Origin: Nageia nagi | Lineage: Eukaryota; Pinophyta | Length of the DNA stretch: 64,000 nt | Direction of reading: 5' to 3' | NCBI GenBank assembly: GCA_050084985.1 | Contig: JBITNC010000001.1 | Location: 158,534,001-158,598,000 of the forward strand | Position numbers and translations under genes: made by a program | Part shown: piece by piece, positions 10,436 to 21,742 of the stretch | Layout: each line of letters starts with the position of its first letter | Numbering within the stretch: the first letter of the stretch is position 1 | Notes under the pieces: generated by a model | Told to the model about the DNA's origin: nothing | What the model saw: only the letters and a program-made list of their open reading frames with translations | Database searches by the model: none

Positions 10436-12292
10436 ATATGAAAGAATACATGCTTGCACCAACATCTCTAATTGTGTCCCCCCTCCTATCCTCTTCTCCA
10501 TCCCCTCACTCAAAATTGGAAACAAAAACGTCACCTCTCCTTTCCTCCGCTCTCCTCTAACCCCTCACCATGCTAAGCTCGAAATGTCAATTTTTTTTCA
10601 AGTGCCTGCCTTTCCCTGTAGGAGAATTTTTTTTATTTTATTTTTAATGGTTGAGATGGACAGGCAATTTCAAACAATATCTTAATGATTTTAAGGGGAT
10701 GGTTTGAAACTTCCACCAAAACTACAAATCCAGATGATTTAAAAATGACACCACAAAACTGCCTCAAACTACCTGCCTCTGAAACCTATTTTTGGTCTAG
10801 TGCGTGCATGTTGGTCTATTACATCCGATTCATTACTAGGTTCTACATCTCAAGATCCCACTTTAGTTATAAACTCAAGTTTATGCATCAATCATCCAGG
10901 TATGGTAATAAGTACACATTCTTTCATCTCTTTCTCATAGGTTACATATTCTAAAATTGATCCAATAACTTAGGTATTATTCGATCAACTTCATCTTTAT
11001 ATTAGTAATTTAGTTGTTACTATTGTTGTTTATGTTACTATTATTTTGTAATATTAACATAAGAAATAAGGACTATAATATGAACCCTCTTTATGTAGAT
11101 GTAAGTAATTACAAATTAACTTCATTTACCAATTTAAGGTTAATTTAAACATCTATAAGAGCTATCATTCTTGTCACTATAATGTGCTCCAAATCCCATA
11201 TATAGATATCCCATAAGGCTATTATGCTCATCCATAGCTAAAATAAAAGTTACACACTGTGATGTATTCAAGCTAATAAAGATATTCCCCATGCCTAGTC
11301 AAAGTCATGCTTTATCATATCTTGAATGAGATATATGATTCTTACTTAAAATATAGGTTTAAGAATTCATGGATCACATTGTAATTACAAATATTCTTCT
11401 AGGTTTGTCTAATGTCATTGTAATGTGGGTAGGCAAGAAAAAAAAGAGTCATTTTCTATAACATTTAGATTACAAAGCTTATAAATTTTTTATCCCATGG
11501 TGTTTAAGGTATTATCCATCTACTAATTTCAGTAAATAATGCATATGAATTAGTTCTTAACTTTGTGATCTTTATTAGATTGATAATCTTATGCAGTTAG
11601 GATGGATGTTCAAATTTTGGATTAATGATATTTTTATAATAAGTTAATTTTCTTCTATTTTTGATACTTGCTTCAAATTTTTTGAATTACTTTATTTGCA
11701 ATTTTAATTTATCATTTTTTGAAGAGATTACTTTATTGTACATTCCCCAAAAATCAAGCCACTTATCAAAGTCTTTTATCCAACCTCTTTTAAGATGTTG
11801 ATGAGTTAAGCAATATATGATGATCTAACTTTACTATTTTATAAGTCTATAATATATATCATCTTATAATTTCACTTTCAATAAAGAGATAAGAAAAATA
11901 AAATATATGTTATTTTTAATTTTAAAATTATAAACAATGAATTATTTTTGAATTTGTTTAAATTTATTCCATATATTGAAAAAAGCTTCACTTCAAATTT
12001 TGCAAGAATTATGAAATAAAAAAAGAAAAAATATTAAAATGTATTTACATAAAACAAACATAAATCAATACACACCTAATGATTACATAATGCTATACCA
12101 ATATCAACAAAAGGGGAAACAAGAATATGTAAAATTAGTGGCCACTTAAGTGACTCTACTTAGGAGGTTCGAACCTTTCCTTATCACAAAAGCAAAACAT
12201 AATATCATATTAGAAGCCATAAAATTATTAAGTCATTAAACAGCCATAATCAACTGTAAATCACCTTTTATGCTCCCAACTGTAAAAATATT
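10436..12292. other. No gene recognised; one GC-richer patch
   Basis: AT-rich sequence without a supported gene. 10470-10620 is CT-rich and two open frames (10407-10685 and 10685-10954, +) follow each other, but their translations show no family I know and no coding-like bias. I treat them as chance frames. Confidence 0.4.
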
Positions 12293-12409
12293 TTACTGTT
12301 TAGAGGGATTGCTCATCTTCCACGACTCTCTCGACGAGATGCTCTCCCACCATCCATTCACATTCTTCCTCGACGTCATCAGCTCCGCCTTCTCCCCACA
12401 CTTCATCAT
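12293..12409 (-). pseudogene. Orphan C-terminal fragment of a phi-class GST gene
   Basis: Minus-strand reading gives E-L-M-T-S-R-K-N-V-N-G-W-W-E, then I-S-S-R-E-S-W-K. These align without gaps to the last part of the GST exon at 63469-63929 (E-L-I-T-S-R-K-N-V-N-E-W-W-Q, V-S-S-R-E-S-W-K); by eye about 21 of 31 residues are identical and the DNA is alignable over about 100 bp (12303-12405). It keeps several CpG sites, unlike its AT-rich surroundings. The rest of the gene is absent on both sides, and a different short tail leads to a stop at 12293. It is a gene fragment of the same family, 51 kb from the intact exon and in the same orientation. Confidence 0.8.
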
Positions 12410-12806
12410 AACTTAAGATCTTAATAAGTATATTTTAAGAAATCATTTTAAATTTATTTTAAATATATCAAATTTTATGATGATAATTTCAAATTTTAGT
12501 TATAAAAATATTGTACTTTCAATCATATCTTGCAATATAATTGTATAAAAATATTACATTTCCACAAATTGTTCTAGTCTTCCTCATAACACCATTCTAT
12601 TTAAAACAAGTTTATGACATGTAAACTTTTATGTATTTTTTTTTTTTTAAATTTTATTTTCATTTCTTAACATTTATAATTCAATTCTTTTTATTTTATT
12701 ATATTTCATCTTTCATTTAATTATATTAATTAGTTAGATTTAGTTAGATAGTAAATTTTAGCATATTATATTATACTGTATTTTATACATATGTATTTGA
12801 AATCTT
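12410..12806. other. AT-rich spacer
   Basis: Strongly AT-rich; no gene or structured repeat seen. Confidence 0.4.
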
Positions 12807-13739
12807 ATGTTTACTTTATTTGATTATTTTAAAGATCTAAAGATCTTATTTTTATTAGACATTATATCTCTTGTCATGATATTATATAAAAAAATAGTTG
12901 GGCAAGTTCTAATTGGTTCCCATTTATCCAATACGGTCTATAACACTATTAGGATAAAACAAGGCTGCCCCCTCTCACCTAACTTTATTTGGGCTCCCTA
13001 TTGATGAACTTGAATAATTGATCTTAAACACCTTGGGCCCAAGTGTGGGATATTTTTTGCATGATTCTATTATCTCAATTTTATTCTTTGCAGATGATAA
13101 CATGTTGTTATTTCATACAACAGTTGGGCTTCAACGTTACGTTGATACCTTGAGTGCATTTTGTGCTACTCATCGTCTCAAAGTTCATCTAGTTAAAAAG
13201 ATAAAGGTGATGACCTTCAATTTGCAAAGAGCAAATTATTCCAAAACCCAACTAAGTTTATAGGGGAAACCTATCGATATGGGTACCCATTATACTTATT
13301 TGGGTGTGCTCATTGTAAGTCCTACTTTTAGCTTGATTCTAGCCTACTAGAATAAATTGAATAAGGCTATGTTGCATCTATCATACTTGAGAGATACTAT
13401 ATTTTTCAACTTCAATTTATGGATATCATGGTAAAAAATAAACTCCTCCATGCTCTTATCTCTTTGATCTTGGTTTATGGATACAAATTTTGGGGACCTA
13501 GCTTGAGACACTCTAGTTGGGCTTGCATTGAGAGGGTTTTAGTTAATATGCTCTCAAGATCCATTCAATCCAAAGGAACTATCCTTCATTTCATTATTTT
13601 AGTTTACTTTTCTGCATACCCTATGTTATCTCTTGTAGTATTCCATGTTATCAAACTTTTGAATAAGATCCATCTCATGATTTCAATAAAATTTGACTTG
13701 AAAAGATACTCTCTCTTAGGAATCAAATCCTTAATATAA
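12807..13739 (+). pseudogene. LINE (non-LTR) reverse transcriptase fragment
   Basis: Visible motifs in order: I-R-I-K-Q-G-C-P-L-S-P-N (about 12950-12985), I-D-E-L-E, I-L-F-F-A-D-D-N-M-L-L-F (active site, about 13080-13115, FADD), L-S-A-F-C-A-T-H-R-L-K-V, K-V-M-T-F and Y-L-G-V-L-I (about 13300). These are the finger, palm and thumb blocks of plant non-LTR RTs; the LF-x-L-P-I-D-E-L-E wording suggests an RTE- or L1-like clade but I cannot place it. Frameshifts and stops break it into pieces. The endonuclease part is missing, as in a 5'-truncated LINE. Confidence 0.8.
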
Positions 13740-14717
13740 CTTGCAACTAAAGGAATTCACTAGTGTTGGTACACATATGTTACCTCTCTCATATGATCTA
13801 TAGGCCTTGATATCAAGAGACTACCTCCCTCTCAACTCCCAAACATGACCTTTAATTTGATCCTTCTACTAGAGATATCAAGAAAATGATCAAGAAGGAA
13901 ATATACTCGACTTATTTGATGATAACTTAGATTGAACTAGATAATCTATTTTCACCAAAGGTATTGTATTATCATTATGTTTACATAAAGCTAGAGAATA
14001 GTGCTATTATCATCCCTAATTACATCAAGCTACACATATCACATGGTATCTATTTTCTCTTAGCTAGATAAACATTTCCTCGTACTAGATCTATATCAAG
14101 ATAGACCATTAAATCCCTTCCAACCAACACATGTACAAACTATGCAAAATAGGACCAAAGATTGAATAAAATTTCATATTCATTTTTCCCCTATACTTTG
14201 AAATTCAAAATTAGTTCCATTTCTTATTTAGAGTTTCACACACTTTCAAAATATGGATGAATTATGAAGATAAAAATTGTATCACGTTCTATATCAATGA
14301 AAGCATTCATCTAAGATAGAAAGTGATTATCGATATTTCCTAGCACAACAAGTTCCAAACTTATCACATATTATTTTCAACCACATGAAACTACAAATAG
14401 AAAGCATCATATGAACCTTGAATACTTTAGAAGGATTACTTATTGATGCAATATTGCTATACCCATTAAGTTTACTTCCTTTAGTTGTAATATTAGGAGC
14501 TTCTTTCCAACCTTAAAATATAAAGGAGCCCCTTAACTCTCCATACGTAGAATTTCTATCTTACTTAAAATTGTTGAATTTAACACTCTTTTTTTCTACT
14601 TCTCACTCTTACACATTGAAGTTACATTAGGTGCTCCCCTTCTCTTCTCATATGTATTTTTATATTGTCCCATTGACCATTTTTTTTTGCCACTCATGAA
14701 CATTAATATCAAATTAA
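13740..14717 (+). other. Possible degraded 3' part of the LINE, otherwise no gene
   Basis: A weak resemblance to the LINE region after the RT can be imagined up to about 14250, but no motif is firm. The rest is AT-rich. Confidence 0.25.
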
Positions 14718-15269
14718 AAGTTATAAGGTAAGAGATAGAATGATTTTTTCCATGAACACATGTAAACTCATTATAATTTTGAATATGAAAAATTTAGGAT
14801 TGAAACTAATGAAGAATATATTAACTAAAAAATTAATATTTCTCCAATAATGAATAAGGAATTGATCTACAAACTAACCTTCAAGTTATATGTAATTATA
14901 ATCTTTTTGAAGAGATCAAAAAATTATCTTTTGTGGTATCTTAAATTTTAAGAAGACTTCTTATTTTTCAAAATGTATATATTAGTAAAATTATGGTGCA
15001 AGAAGGAACTTATCTCTAATACCTAATCCTAGCCCCTCTTATATCCCCTCTAATTCAAATACTATGACTCAATCACCTATTAGCCAAGTTAAACATTATA
15101 AACTAGGGAACATTTTAAGACTTCACCCCTAGAATACCATAGGATAATTTTAGAAAATATTATCAAAACTTAAAAACTTAATGAATCAAATCAAAATCTA
15201 TTTATAAATTTTAATTAATTTCATAGTTGAATCATTAAAATATAAAAATAGGATTAATTTTAATGAAAT
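14718..15269 (+). repeat. 550-bp duplicated segment, copy 1
   Basis: Direct repeat of 21190-21742. Both copies contain AACTCATTATAA..TTTGAATATG, then TTTCTCCAATAATGAA.AAGGAATTG, ACTATGACTCAATCACC / CCTATGACTCAATCACC, and end at ATTAATTTTAATGAAAT. No coding motif seen. Confidence 0.85.
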
Positions 15270-15322
15270 AAGTATGGTCTGATCTCCACACAAATGGGTA
15301 TCCAAAATGATAAATTTCATAG

Positions 15323-15406
15323 TAAAACTCCTAGTAATAAAGTTATAGGTTTAAAAAGTTTTTTGCTTACTTTTGAAACCTATAACTTTGCTTACTAGGA
15401 GTTTTA
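15323..15406. repeat. 84-bp near-perfect hairpin
   Basis: Left arm begins TAAAACTCCTAGTAA; the right arm, read in reverse complement, begins with the same TAAAACTCCTAGTAA. Each arm is about 36-37 bp with a loop near TTTTTTGCTTA and two or three mismatches. Could be a tiny foldback element. Confidence 0.75.
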
Positions 15407-15992
15407 ATGATCAAATAGATGATCGACTATATGTTTGTTTTTTTTTGAATTTTGATAAATATTTTATAATAGTATATAATTACTAATACTAATATATCAA
15501 AAATATAATGTATATGTAAATCAAATTGATCTTAAAGAAAATTATTATTATTTCAATAATATTCTTGAAAGAATCTTTACAACAATTTTGAGCCTTAGAT
15601 TCAAAGTTATATTCCATGCCTTCTTAGGGTTGCTAGTGTCCTTCTATCCTATCATACCACACTCCCTTCAGGATGTAACATAAGATGCTACTAGGAAAAG
15701 GCCTATTTGCATCATTTTTTATGATACAAAATATTTCTGAATACACCAACATAAATTATGTTAGAATGCATCAATTTACATTGATTTTTTTTTGAATTTA
15801 GCATTTTTTTTGATGCAAATTTTGATATAAATTTCAATGCAAATTTTGAGGCAAAGTTTGTGTCACATTTCACTAGTAAAAATTAAATGGCATTTGACCT
15901 ATTCATCGATCCATCAATCAATGATTCTCATTCACTTTGTCCTCCATCCATATTGAAAGTGATTAGCTAATACCCAAATGCCCTCTCTGAAC

Positions 15993-16000
15993 TATATATA
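15993..16000 (+). promoter_or_regulatory. TATA box of the captured histone fragment
   Basis: TATATATA about 110 bp before the H2B-like ATG at 16111, preceded by CATCAATCAATG-type sequence. This suggests that promoter and 5' UTR were captured with the coding start. Inference. Confidence 0.4.
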
Positions 16001-16110
16001 TGAACAAAACCTCCCTACAATCCTCACATTTTATAGGATTCAAATAATTTATTTTCTTAAGTCTTTGCTTTGTGTTTGAATTCCTCATATTTTAGGTTTT
16101 GATCATAGCC

Positions 16111-16243
16111 ATGACACCCAAGGTAGAGAAGAAGACCACAAAGAAGAAACTAGTGGTGGAGAAATCTTCAATTGCAGAAAAGAAAGATCCTTCGAAGGTC
16201 GATAAGAAATTTCCCAAATAAGTAGGCAAAAAGAATAAATAAT
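16111..16243 (+). pseudogene. Histone H2B N-terminal tail fragment captured by CACTA
   Basis: Starts M-T-P-K-V-E-K-K-T-T-K-K-K, continues with E-K-S-S-I-A-E-K-K and ends K-V-D-K-K-F-P-K followed by a stop, then G-K-K-N-K. This is the layout of plant H2B tails (M-A-P-K-x-E-K-K, repeated E-K-K/A-E-K-K blocks, K-K-L-P-K). The histone-fold core is absent. The sequence is richer in GA and CpG than the transposon around it. It sits in the middle of the element, away from the terminal repeats, as in gene capture. Another Lys-rich protein is possible, but the order of motifs fits H2B best. Confidence 0.68.
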
Positions 16244-16738
16244 AACATCAAAATCTTTACTATATTATTTGATAAAAATATATATAATAAATTCATGTTT
16301 TCAAAACTTGAACTAGTGATCCCATTCTTGAACTAGTTCAATGAACCAATGTCATTTCGCCAAAGACCTATTAAATAAGGAACTCTAAGATACAAAGCAA
16401 ATCATAGAAGTGGATAAAAAATTGAGTGATTATTTTAATAAAATATATACATATTCACATAAAATAGGAATGTGACACACTGCATTTTTATAAAATCATA
16501 TTTGAATCCAATGCAAAAATTGACGTAAAATTCAATGTAAAAAATGACAATCCAATGCAAAATATGATAATATGATGAAAAATTTGATAAAAAATTTATA
16601 ATTTGATGCAAAAAAGGATGTATAAACCACTAGGTCAAATGTGTCAGAATTTACATTGATTTTTGGTGTTTAAATTTTAAAAAAATGGTCTATATTTTGA
16701 TGTAAAAAAGGACATAAATACAATGTTTTTTAGTAGTG

Positions 16739-17360
16739 AGAATAGTTGAATCCCTACATTTACTACAACACACTTTCCTTTACTTTAACTTTGGTATATT
16801 TTTTACCTTTTACAATAGTTGTTACTCAAACAACTTCTTCATCTCATGCTAAAGTTATTGGAGTGAGCAATGACACCACGAAAGTACCCATGGAAGTTCA
16901 TTCCAAAAGTCTATTATTCTCTAGATGTTGTTATTCCTTTGTATGAATTTAACTCTACATATAAGTGGTTATAATACCATACCTTGATAGGTGATTTCCT
17001 TGGTTAGATTATAAATGATTCCCTCATTCATAGTTGGGTACAAATGATGTAACATCCATATAGGATTAAAGTTGAAGGTATCCAAAACCTCATTGAAGGT
17101 TTTTATTTATTTATTTTAAGTTTGTTAACCCATAACATGCCAAAGTTATTTATAGCTCAATACCATGGTATTCCCATAATACATTTCTTATCTTCTAGCA
17201 ATTATTTAGAGAATTCGATGTCTCTAATGATTTTTCCCTTAAGGTCCCAATATGGGTATAATTCCTAGGGATTCCTTTTACGCTTGTGATAATTCTTATA
17301 ACATATGGTTGATTTGATAAAAGATTTTATTTTGCATGGAATCAAATAAGTTTAACATAG
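16739..17360. other. No clear gene; possible LINE remnant at the right end
   Basis: An open frame at 16746-16946 (+) has a hydrophobic start but no recognisable family. About 17280-17360 reads like the D-F-L-W-x-G-x-K stretch upstream of the zf-RVT domain of plant LINEs and leads into the left arm of the inverted repeat. Confidence 0.3.
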
Positions 17361-17622
17361 TTTGATGGCAAGGATAACTTTATAAAAGATGCCATGATAG
17401 AAGACAAAGGGGGACTAGGAGAGCTAAGACCATAGTAAGAATAACTAGCTCCTTTATAATCAATGGAATTAGCTTTTTAGCTTTTTAATTAGTGGTGCTA
17501 ACTATAAAGCTAATGCCTTCAATTATAAATTAGCTAATTATTCTTATTAGAGTCTTAGCTCTCCTAGCTCCCCCTTTATCTTCTATCATAACATCTTTTA
17601 TAAAGTTATCCTTGGCATCAAA
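17361..17622. repeat. 262-bp element with ~88-bp terminal inverted repeats
   Basis: Left arm starts TTTGATGGCAAGGATAACTT; the right arm, reverse complemented, starts TTTGATGCCAAGGATAACTT. The arms match over about 88 bp with few differences, around an AT-rich middle with more AGCT/TTAGC palindromes. No clear target duplication. The left arm translates (+) as D-N-F-I-K-D, then D-K-G-G-L-G-E-L-R, like the GGLG motif of the LINE zf-RVT region, so it may be an inverted duplication of LINE sequence rather than a true MITE. Confidence 0.75.
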
Positions 17623-18059
17623 TATTTCCTAATTTAATTTTGAACCTTTAATTTTTACACAACAAAAATAATCTCATCTTGAGGAAATTAATCATATTTA
17701 AGCTTCTTTGTTACTTAGAAAATCTCGTAGTCCATATTATGATGGAGCTAATATAGTATCTTTAGAGAAGAAATATCAAATGAACTTTCTCCAAGAGAAT
17801 CATGAACACTTTATTTCTAATGTGTTACAATATCTCAATAACATTGGGCCAAGCTAAGGAAATTAATAAGAATATGATATTAAATCACATTCCATGATAT
17901 TATCAAATAAATTATAGATCTATTATGAAAATACATGGTTAATAATTAAAAATATAACATCACTCATTAGAATGATAAATTAGATTTTTTTCTATCTCGA
18001 AGAAGTTAGGTTTCTGAGTTTATTTTGTAGAACATATGCAATTTTCATTAGCTAGGTAG

Positions 18060-18420
18060 CTACTTATATAACACTATTCATATTCCCAACAGAGGTAGTA
18101 TTATCACTTTTATGGTGACTCAATAGCATTCACATTTTGTATCTTGGGGGGTGTACCTCTCAAACTAAATGGTTTGGGTCCTCTTGGAAATCAAGGGGAA
18201 CCTATTTAAAATTATTAATATATACACCTCAAATAACACACTTGAGTGATGTGATTTATTATGCTAGTGCCATATGCAATTTGAATGATGTGTGGTGACC
18301 TCAACATGAATGAAAGGACAACTAACAAAGTTGGCCATCTTCCAATGCATTGCAATGTGGGAATGAAATAAATGTAGTACCATATGAAAAATAAATTGGG
18401 GATTTTTTTACCCTAATATA
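18060..18420 (+). pseudogene. LINE endonuclease fragment
   Basis: Reads K-I-I-N-I-Y-T-P-Q, then G-D-L-N-M-N-E-R-T-T-N-K-V-G-H-L-P, the apurinic-endonuclease block of plant LINE ORF2 (family form I-N-I-Y-A-P-N and G-D-F-N-M-x-E-x-x-x-D-K). In-frame stops are present. RT sequence of a similar LINE follows Copia C at 26332, so C may have landed in this LINE. Confidence 0.75.
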
Positions 18421-19027
18421 TTATTGATCTTATGATAATATTTTCCCCAACTCACTTTGGTTCACTTGTTTTAACATTCAAATCAAATATGATTGAGTTT
18501 TAAAACATCTAGATAAATTAATATTAACTAAGAAGTTGATATTATAATTTCATCATACTCTTACATCCTCTCCCTTTATGAAATCCATACCTAAAATTAT
18601 AGTTTTCATTCATTTTCACATCCTCTTTTCTATTATATATAATACAACCCATGTTTAACCCTTCAAATATCAATTTTATATAAATACTTCCTTCCTCTAG
18701 CATTTAACTATACCATGTGATATCCTTAAGGTTTAAAATTTAGTCCCCATATGAACAAGAGAGAGAGTGAGGATAGAATGGTAGAATGATACTATATTTC
18801 ACACAACCACTCTATTGTATAGTATTAAAAAAATATTTGCTAAGTTTGCATCGATGATCTAACATAATACTAAAAGATGAGTATTCTCCAATTATTCCTT
18901 GATTAGAAACATATTTTCTTAGCTATTATTTCAAGCTCATATTACTAGATTATGCCTTGAGGTTAAATTTTAGGAGGTATATGAAGCTTGGGGTAATTAA
19001 ATTCAAGCTCATCTCCATTGAATTTAT
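18421..19027. other. AT-rich spacer, possible LINE linker
   Basis: No motif seen. By position it could be the endonuclease-RT linker of the LINE. Confidence 0.25.
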
Positions 19028-19525
19028 TGAGAATTGCACTGAGTTGACCAAGCAATTCAACTTATTTTTAATATTTTATTTAGAATATGAAAAAGCGTGG
19101 AGAGCCAAGGCATTTTAATAGGTAACATAGGTGCACTTTTTACCCAATGCATTTCACTTATGGAACATGAGAGCATTTCTTCAAATAAAGCATATTTCAT
19201 CAGTATTTTTGGTAGTTTCCTAATTTTTCCATTTTGTTCATATTTTTCTTGATTTGTAAGTAGTATACTTTGTATGGATAGTACTTATGATAGTGTAGAA
19301 CATATATGATCATACTTTAGTGGTTTGATCTAGATTCTACAAAGATTTCATGTATTTTTTATTAATTTAGTCTATATTTATTTAGTTGTATTTGTACACA
19401 AGAATACCATTCTCAAACAATAGATTTGTAATCTTTTGTATTTTGGTCTTGATCATAAAATTACATATACTTGATGTAAGCTTCATTTGTTTAATGTAAT
19501 GATAAGAATTAGTTTGTAATTCTCA
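19028..19525 (+). repeat. 5' LTR of Copia C
   Basis: About 498 bp, alignable along its length to 25822-26331, with shared blocks such as GAATACCATTCTCAAACAAT. A weak PBS-like TGGTCTCTTAGA follows at about 19529. Confidence 0.78.
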
Positions 19526-19640
19526 TTTTGGTCTCTTAGATAGTTTGGTCTTTCGGTTAGAAAAATCTTGTGGTATTTTTTGAGTATTTATCAAGTTCTT
19601 GCAAAATTGTGATCTAAAGATTCTTGTTGTGTAAAGTGTA

Positions 19641-20425
19641 ATGGTTACCAATAATAACTCATTGTCAATTCTAGAATTCAATGGTGAAGACTATGAGTAT
19701 TAGAGTATAAAGATGAAGAATCTACTCATAGGCAAATGAATTTGGGATATTAGAGAATAAGGTTACAATGAACCAACCAATTGGAGTGATCTCATATAAA
19801 CTGATAAGACAACAAGAAAGGAGGCTCAAAATAAGAATAGCTATACACTATATCACCTTCAATCAACCTTGAAAAAATACATTTTTTTAAGGATAGCTTC
19901 ATGTACAACAATAAGTGAAGATTGAAAAGTCTTGAAAGATGGATATAAAGGGAGTGAAAAATTAAAGAAAGTCAAGATTCAAACTCTTTATAGATATTTT
20001 TAAAACCAAAATATGCAATAAGGATAAAATGTTGGTGAATATTGCGTAAGAGTTAAGGCTTGCATGAGCAAAATAAAAAATCTTGATGAAGACATAAAAA
20101 ATGAAGCTATTATAAAGAGTGTGTTTAAAATACTTCTTCCAAAATAGAACCATGTGGCCATAATAATTAAAGAGAGAAACTACATTTACACTCTTGATTA
20201 TGATCAATTGGTTGGTTCACTTATGTCTCATGAAGAAATACTAAAAGAATCTACATATCCAAATGTTGGTGGTGTTGAAGAAAAAGATTTTGCATCTATG
20301 GATGTTGAAGCTAGTGTAAGTGGAAATGGAAGAGGCCAAGGTCAAGGAAGGGGAGAATCTTATTTAAGAGGAAGAGGTAGAGGAAGAATAAGTGTTTCCC
20401 ATTCACTATATCCTATTCAATGAGT
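19641..20425 (+). pseudogene. gag copy 1 of Copia C
   Basis: Begins M-V-T-N-N-N-S-L, then L-E-F-N-G-E-D-Y-E-Y (DUF4219 opening, with the following Trp changed to a stop), continues with the UBN2 capsid region and L-V-G-S-L-M-S-H-E-E, and ends with a Gly/Arg-rich run (G-R-G-Q-G-Q-G-R-G). It is cut off just before the zinc knuckle. It is a near duplicate of 21741-22590. Confidence 0.82.
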
Positions 20426-21189
20426 TTCTCTCTAGTATATCCTTGGGATGGTCTCCCCACATGTCTTTGTCCAACATTTTATGTTTTTCTAGAGTTTAGT
20501 ATATTTCTTGATGGGATTCCATCTTGTCCTTATTCTTTTTATGTTGTGGTTGCTTGAATATTTGCATTCCTTAATATTTTTTTCACCCTCCTTATTCTAT
20601 ATCCATCTTCCCCTTCCACAACTTCCATATTTTTTATCTCATATTTTGAAAAATTTGAATTGTAATTCATTACTTATCTATCTATTCCTTCTAAAATTGC
20701 CAACACTACATGGGGTTTTTTTATGGTTGTTTTCTTCCTTTGGACTTCTTTTTAAGTTGACTATTTTTCTAACATGGTTCATTTTTTCTATGTTTTGGCT
20801 GTATTCTTTTGATTTTTCTTAATTTTTTTTTGGAATGATTTCCACCCATGCTCTTTTTGTTTATGTTGAGACTTCTTTTAATTTTTTTCTTTTTCCCTCC
20901 TTTCTTCATCCCTCCTCTTCTTTTATGGGAAATCCTTTGCATAGTGCTCATAACTCTTACAAATTTCACATTGTACTGACATATTTTCTTATACAATTGG
21001 TTGCAATCATTCTCTTCCATCCTCTATTTTTAATTATATCTCCTTCATCATAGGTTTGTAAATATATAAATTAACCACAAATATTGCATATATAAACTTA
21101 AGTTTTAATATTATTGCTCAATTGTAATAAGGGATTCAATTGCTTTCATAATTCTATAAACTCATTATAATTTTGAATATGAAAAATAG
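20426..21189. other. Pyrimidine-rich insert between the two gag copies
   Basis: T- and C-rich on the plus strand (20500-21050), giving several artificial open frames on both strands. No family recognised. Confidence 0.4.
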
Positions 21190-21742
21190 AAGTTGTAAGT
21201 TAATAGATAGAATGCTTTTATCCATGAATACATGTAAACTCATTATAAGTTTGAATATGAAAAATTTAAGATTGAAACTAATGAAGAATATGTTAACAAA
21301 AAAATTAATATTTCTCCAATAATGAACAAGGAATTGATCTACAAACTAACCTTTAAGTTATATGTAATTATAATCTTTTTGAAGAGATTAAAAAATTACC
21401 TTTTGTAGTATCTTAAATTTTAAGAAGATTTCTTAATTCTCAAAATGTTTATCTTAGTAGAATTATGGTGCAATAAGGAACTTATACCTAATACCTAATC
21501 CTAACCCCTCTTATATCCCCTATAATTCAAATCCTATGACTCAATCACCTATTAGCCAAGTTAAAGATTATAAACTAGGGGAAATTCTAAGACTTCACCC
21601 CTAAAATATCCTAGGATTTAATTTTAGAAAATTTAATCAAAATTTAAAAACTTAATGAATCAAATCAAAATCTATTTATAAATTTTAATTAATTTCATTG
21701 TTGAATCATTAAATATAAAAATAAGATTAATTTTAATGAAAT
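21190..21742 (+). repeat. 550-bp duplicated segment, copy 2
   Basis: Direct repeat of 14718-15269 (see there). Its right end coincides with the ATG of gag copy 2 (21741). A short extra copy of AAACTCATTATAATTTTGAATATG lies just upstream at about 21160. Confidence 0.85.

Larger units (their letters stand above)
15686..16738. mobile_element. Non-autonomous CACTA element, 1.05 kb
   Basis: Right end reads TTTTTTAGTAGTG (to 16738), i.e. inverted CACTACTAAAAAA. Left end is TGCTACTAGGAAAAGG at 15686, the same terminus with CA changed to TG. Both ends are followed inward by Spm-like subterminal copies of GATGCAAA / AATGCAAA. The 3-bp flanks are AGA on both sides (15683-15685 and 16739-16741), the target duplication size of CACTA elements. 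There is no transposase; the termini resemble those of the large CACTA at 29985-41269, a possible helper family. It contains an H2B gene fragment. Confidence 0.8.

Noticed and set aside
10407-10954. Two consecutive open frames (92 and 89 codons) as a possible host gene
   Set aside because: No recognisable domain, signal or coding bias; they arise in a CT-rich patch.
15871-15882. CACTAGTAAAAA as the left end of the small CACTA element
   Set aside because: The flanking bases do not match those at 16739, whereas the end at 15686 gives an AGA target duplication; 15871 may be a nested terminus or chance.
20508-21053. Hydrophobic frames suggesting membrane proteins between the two gag copies
   Set aside because: The strand is strongly T-rich, which by itself produces Leu/Phe-rich frames; the opposite strand gives Lys-rich frames in the same place.
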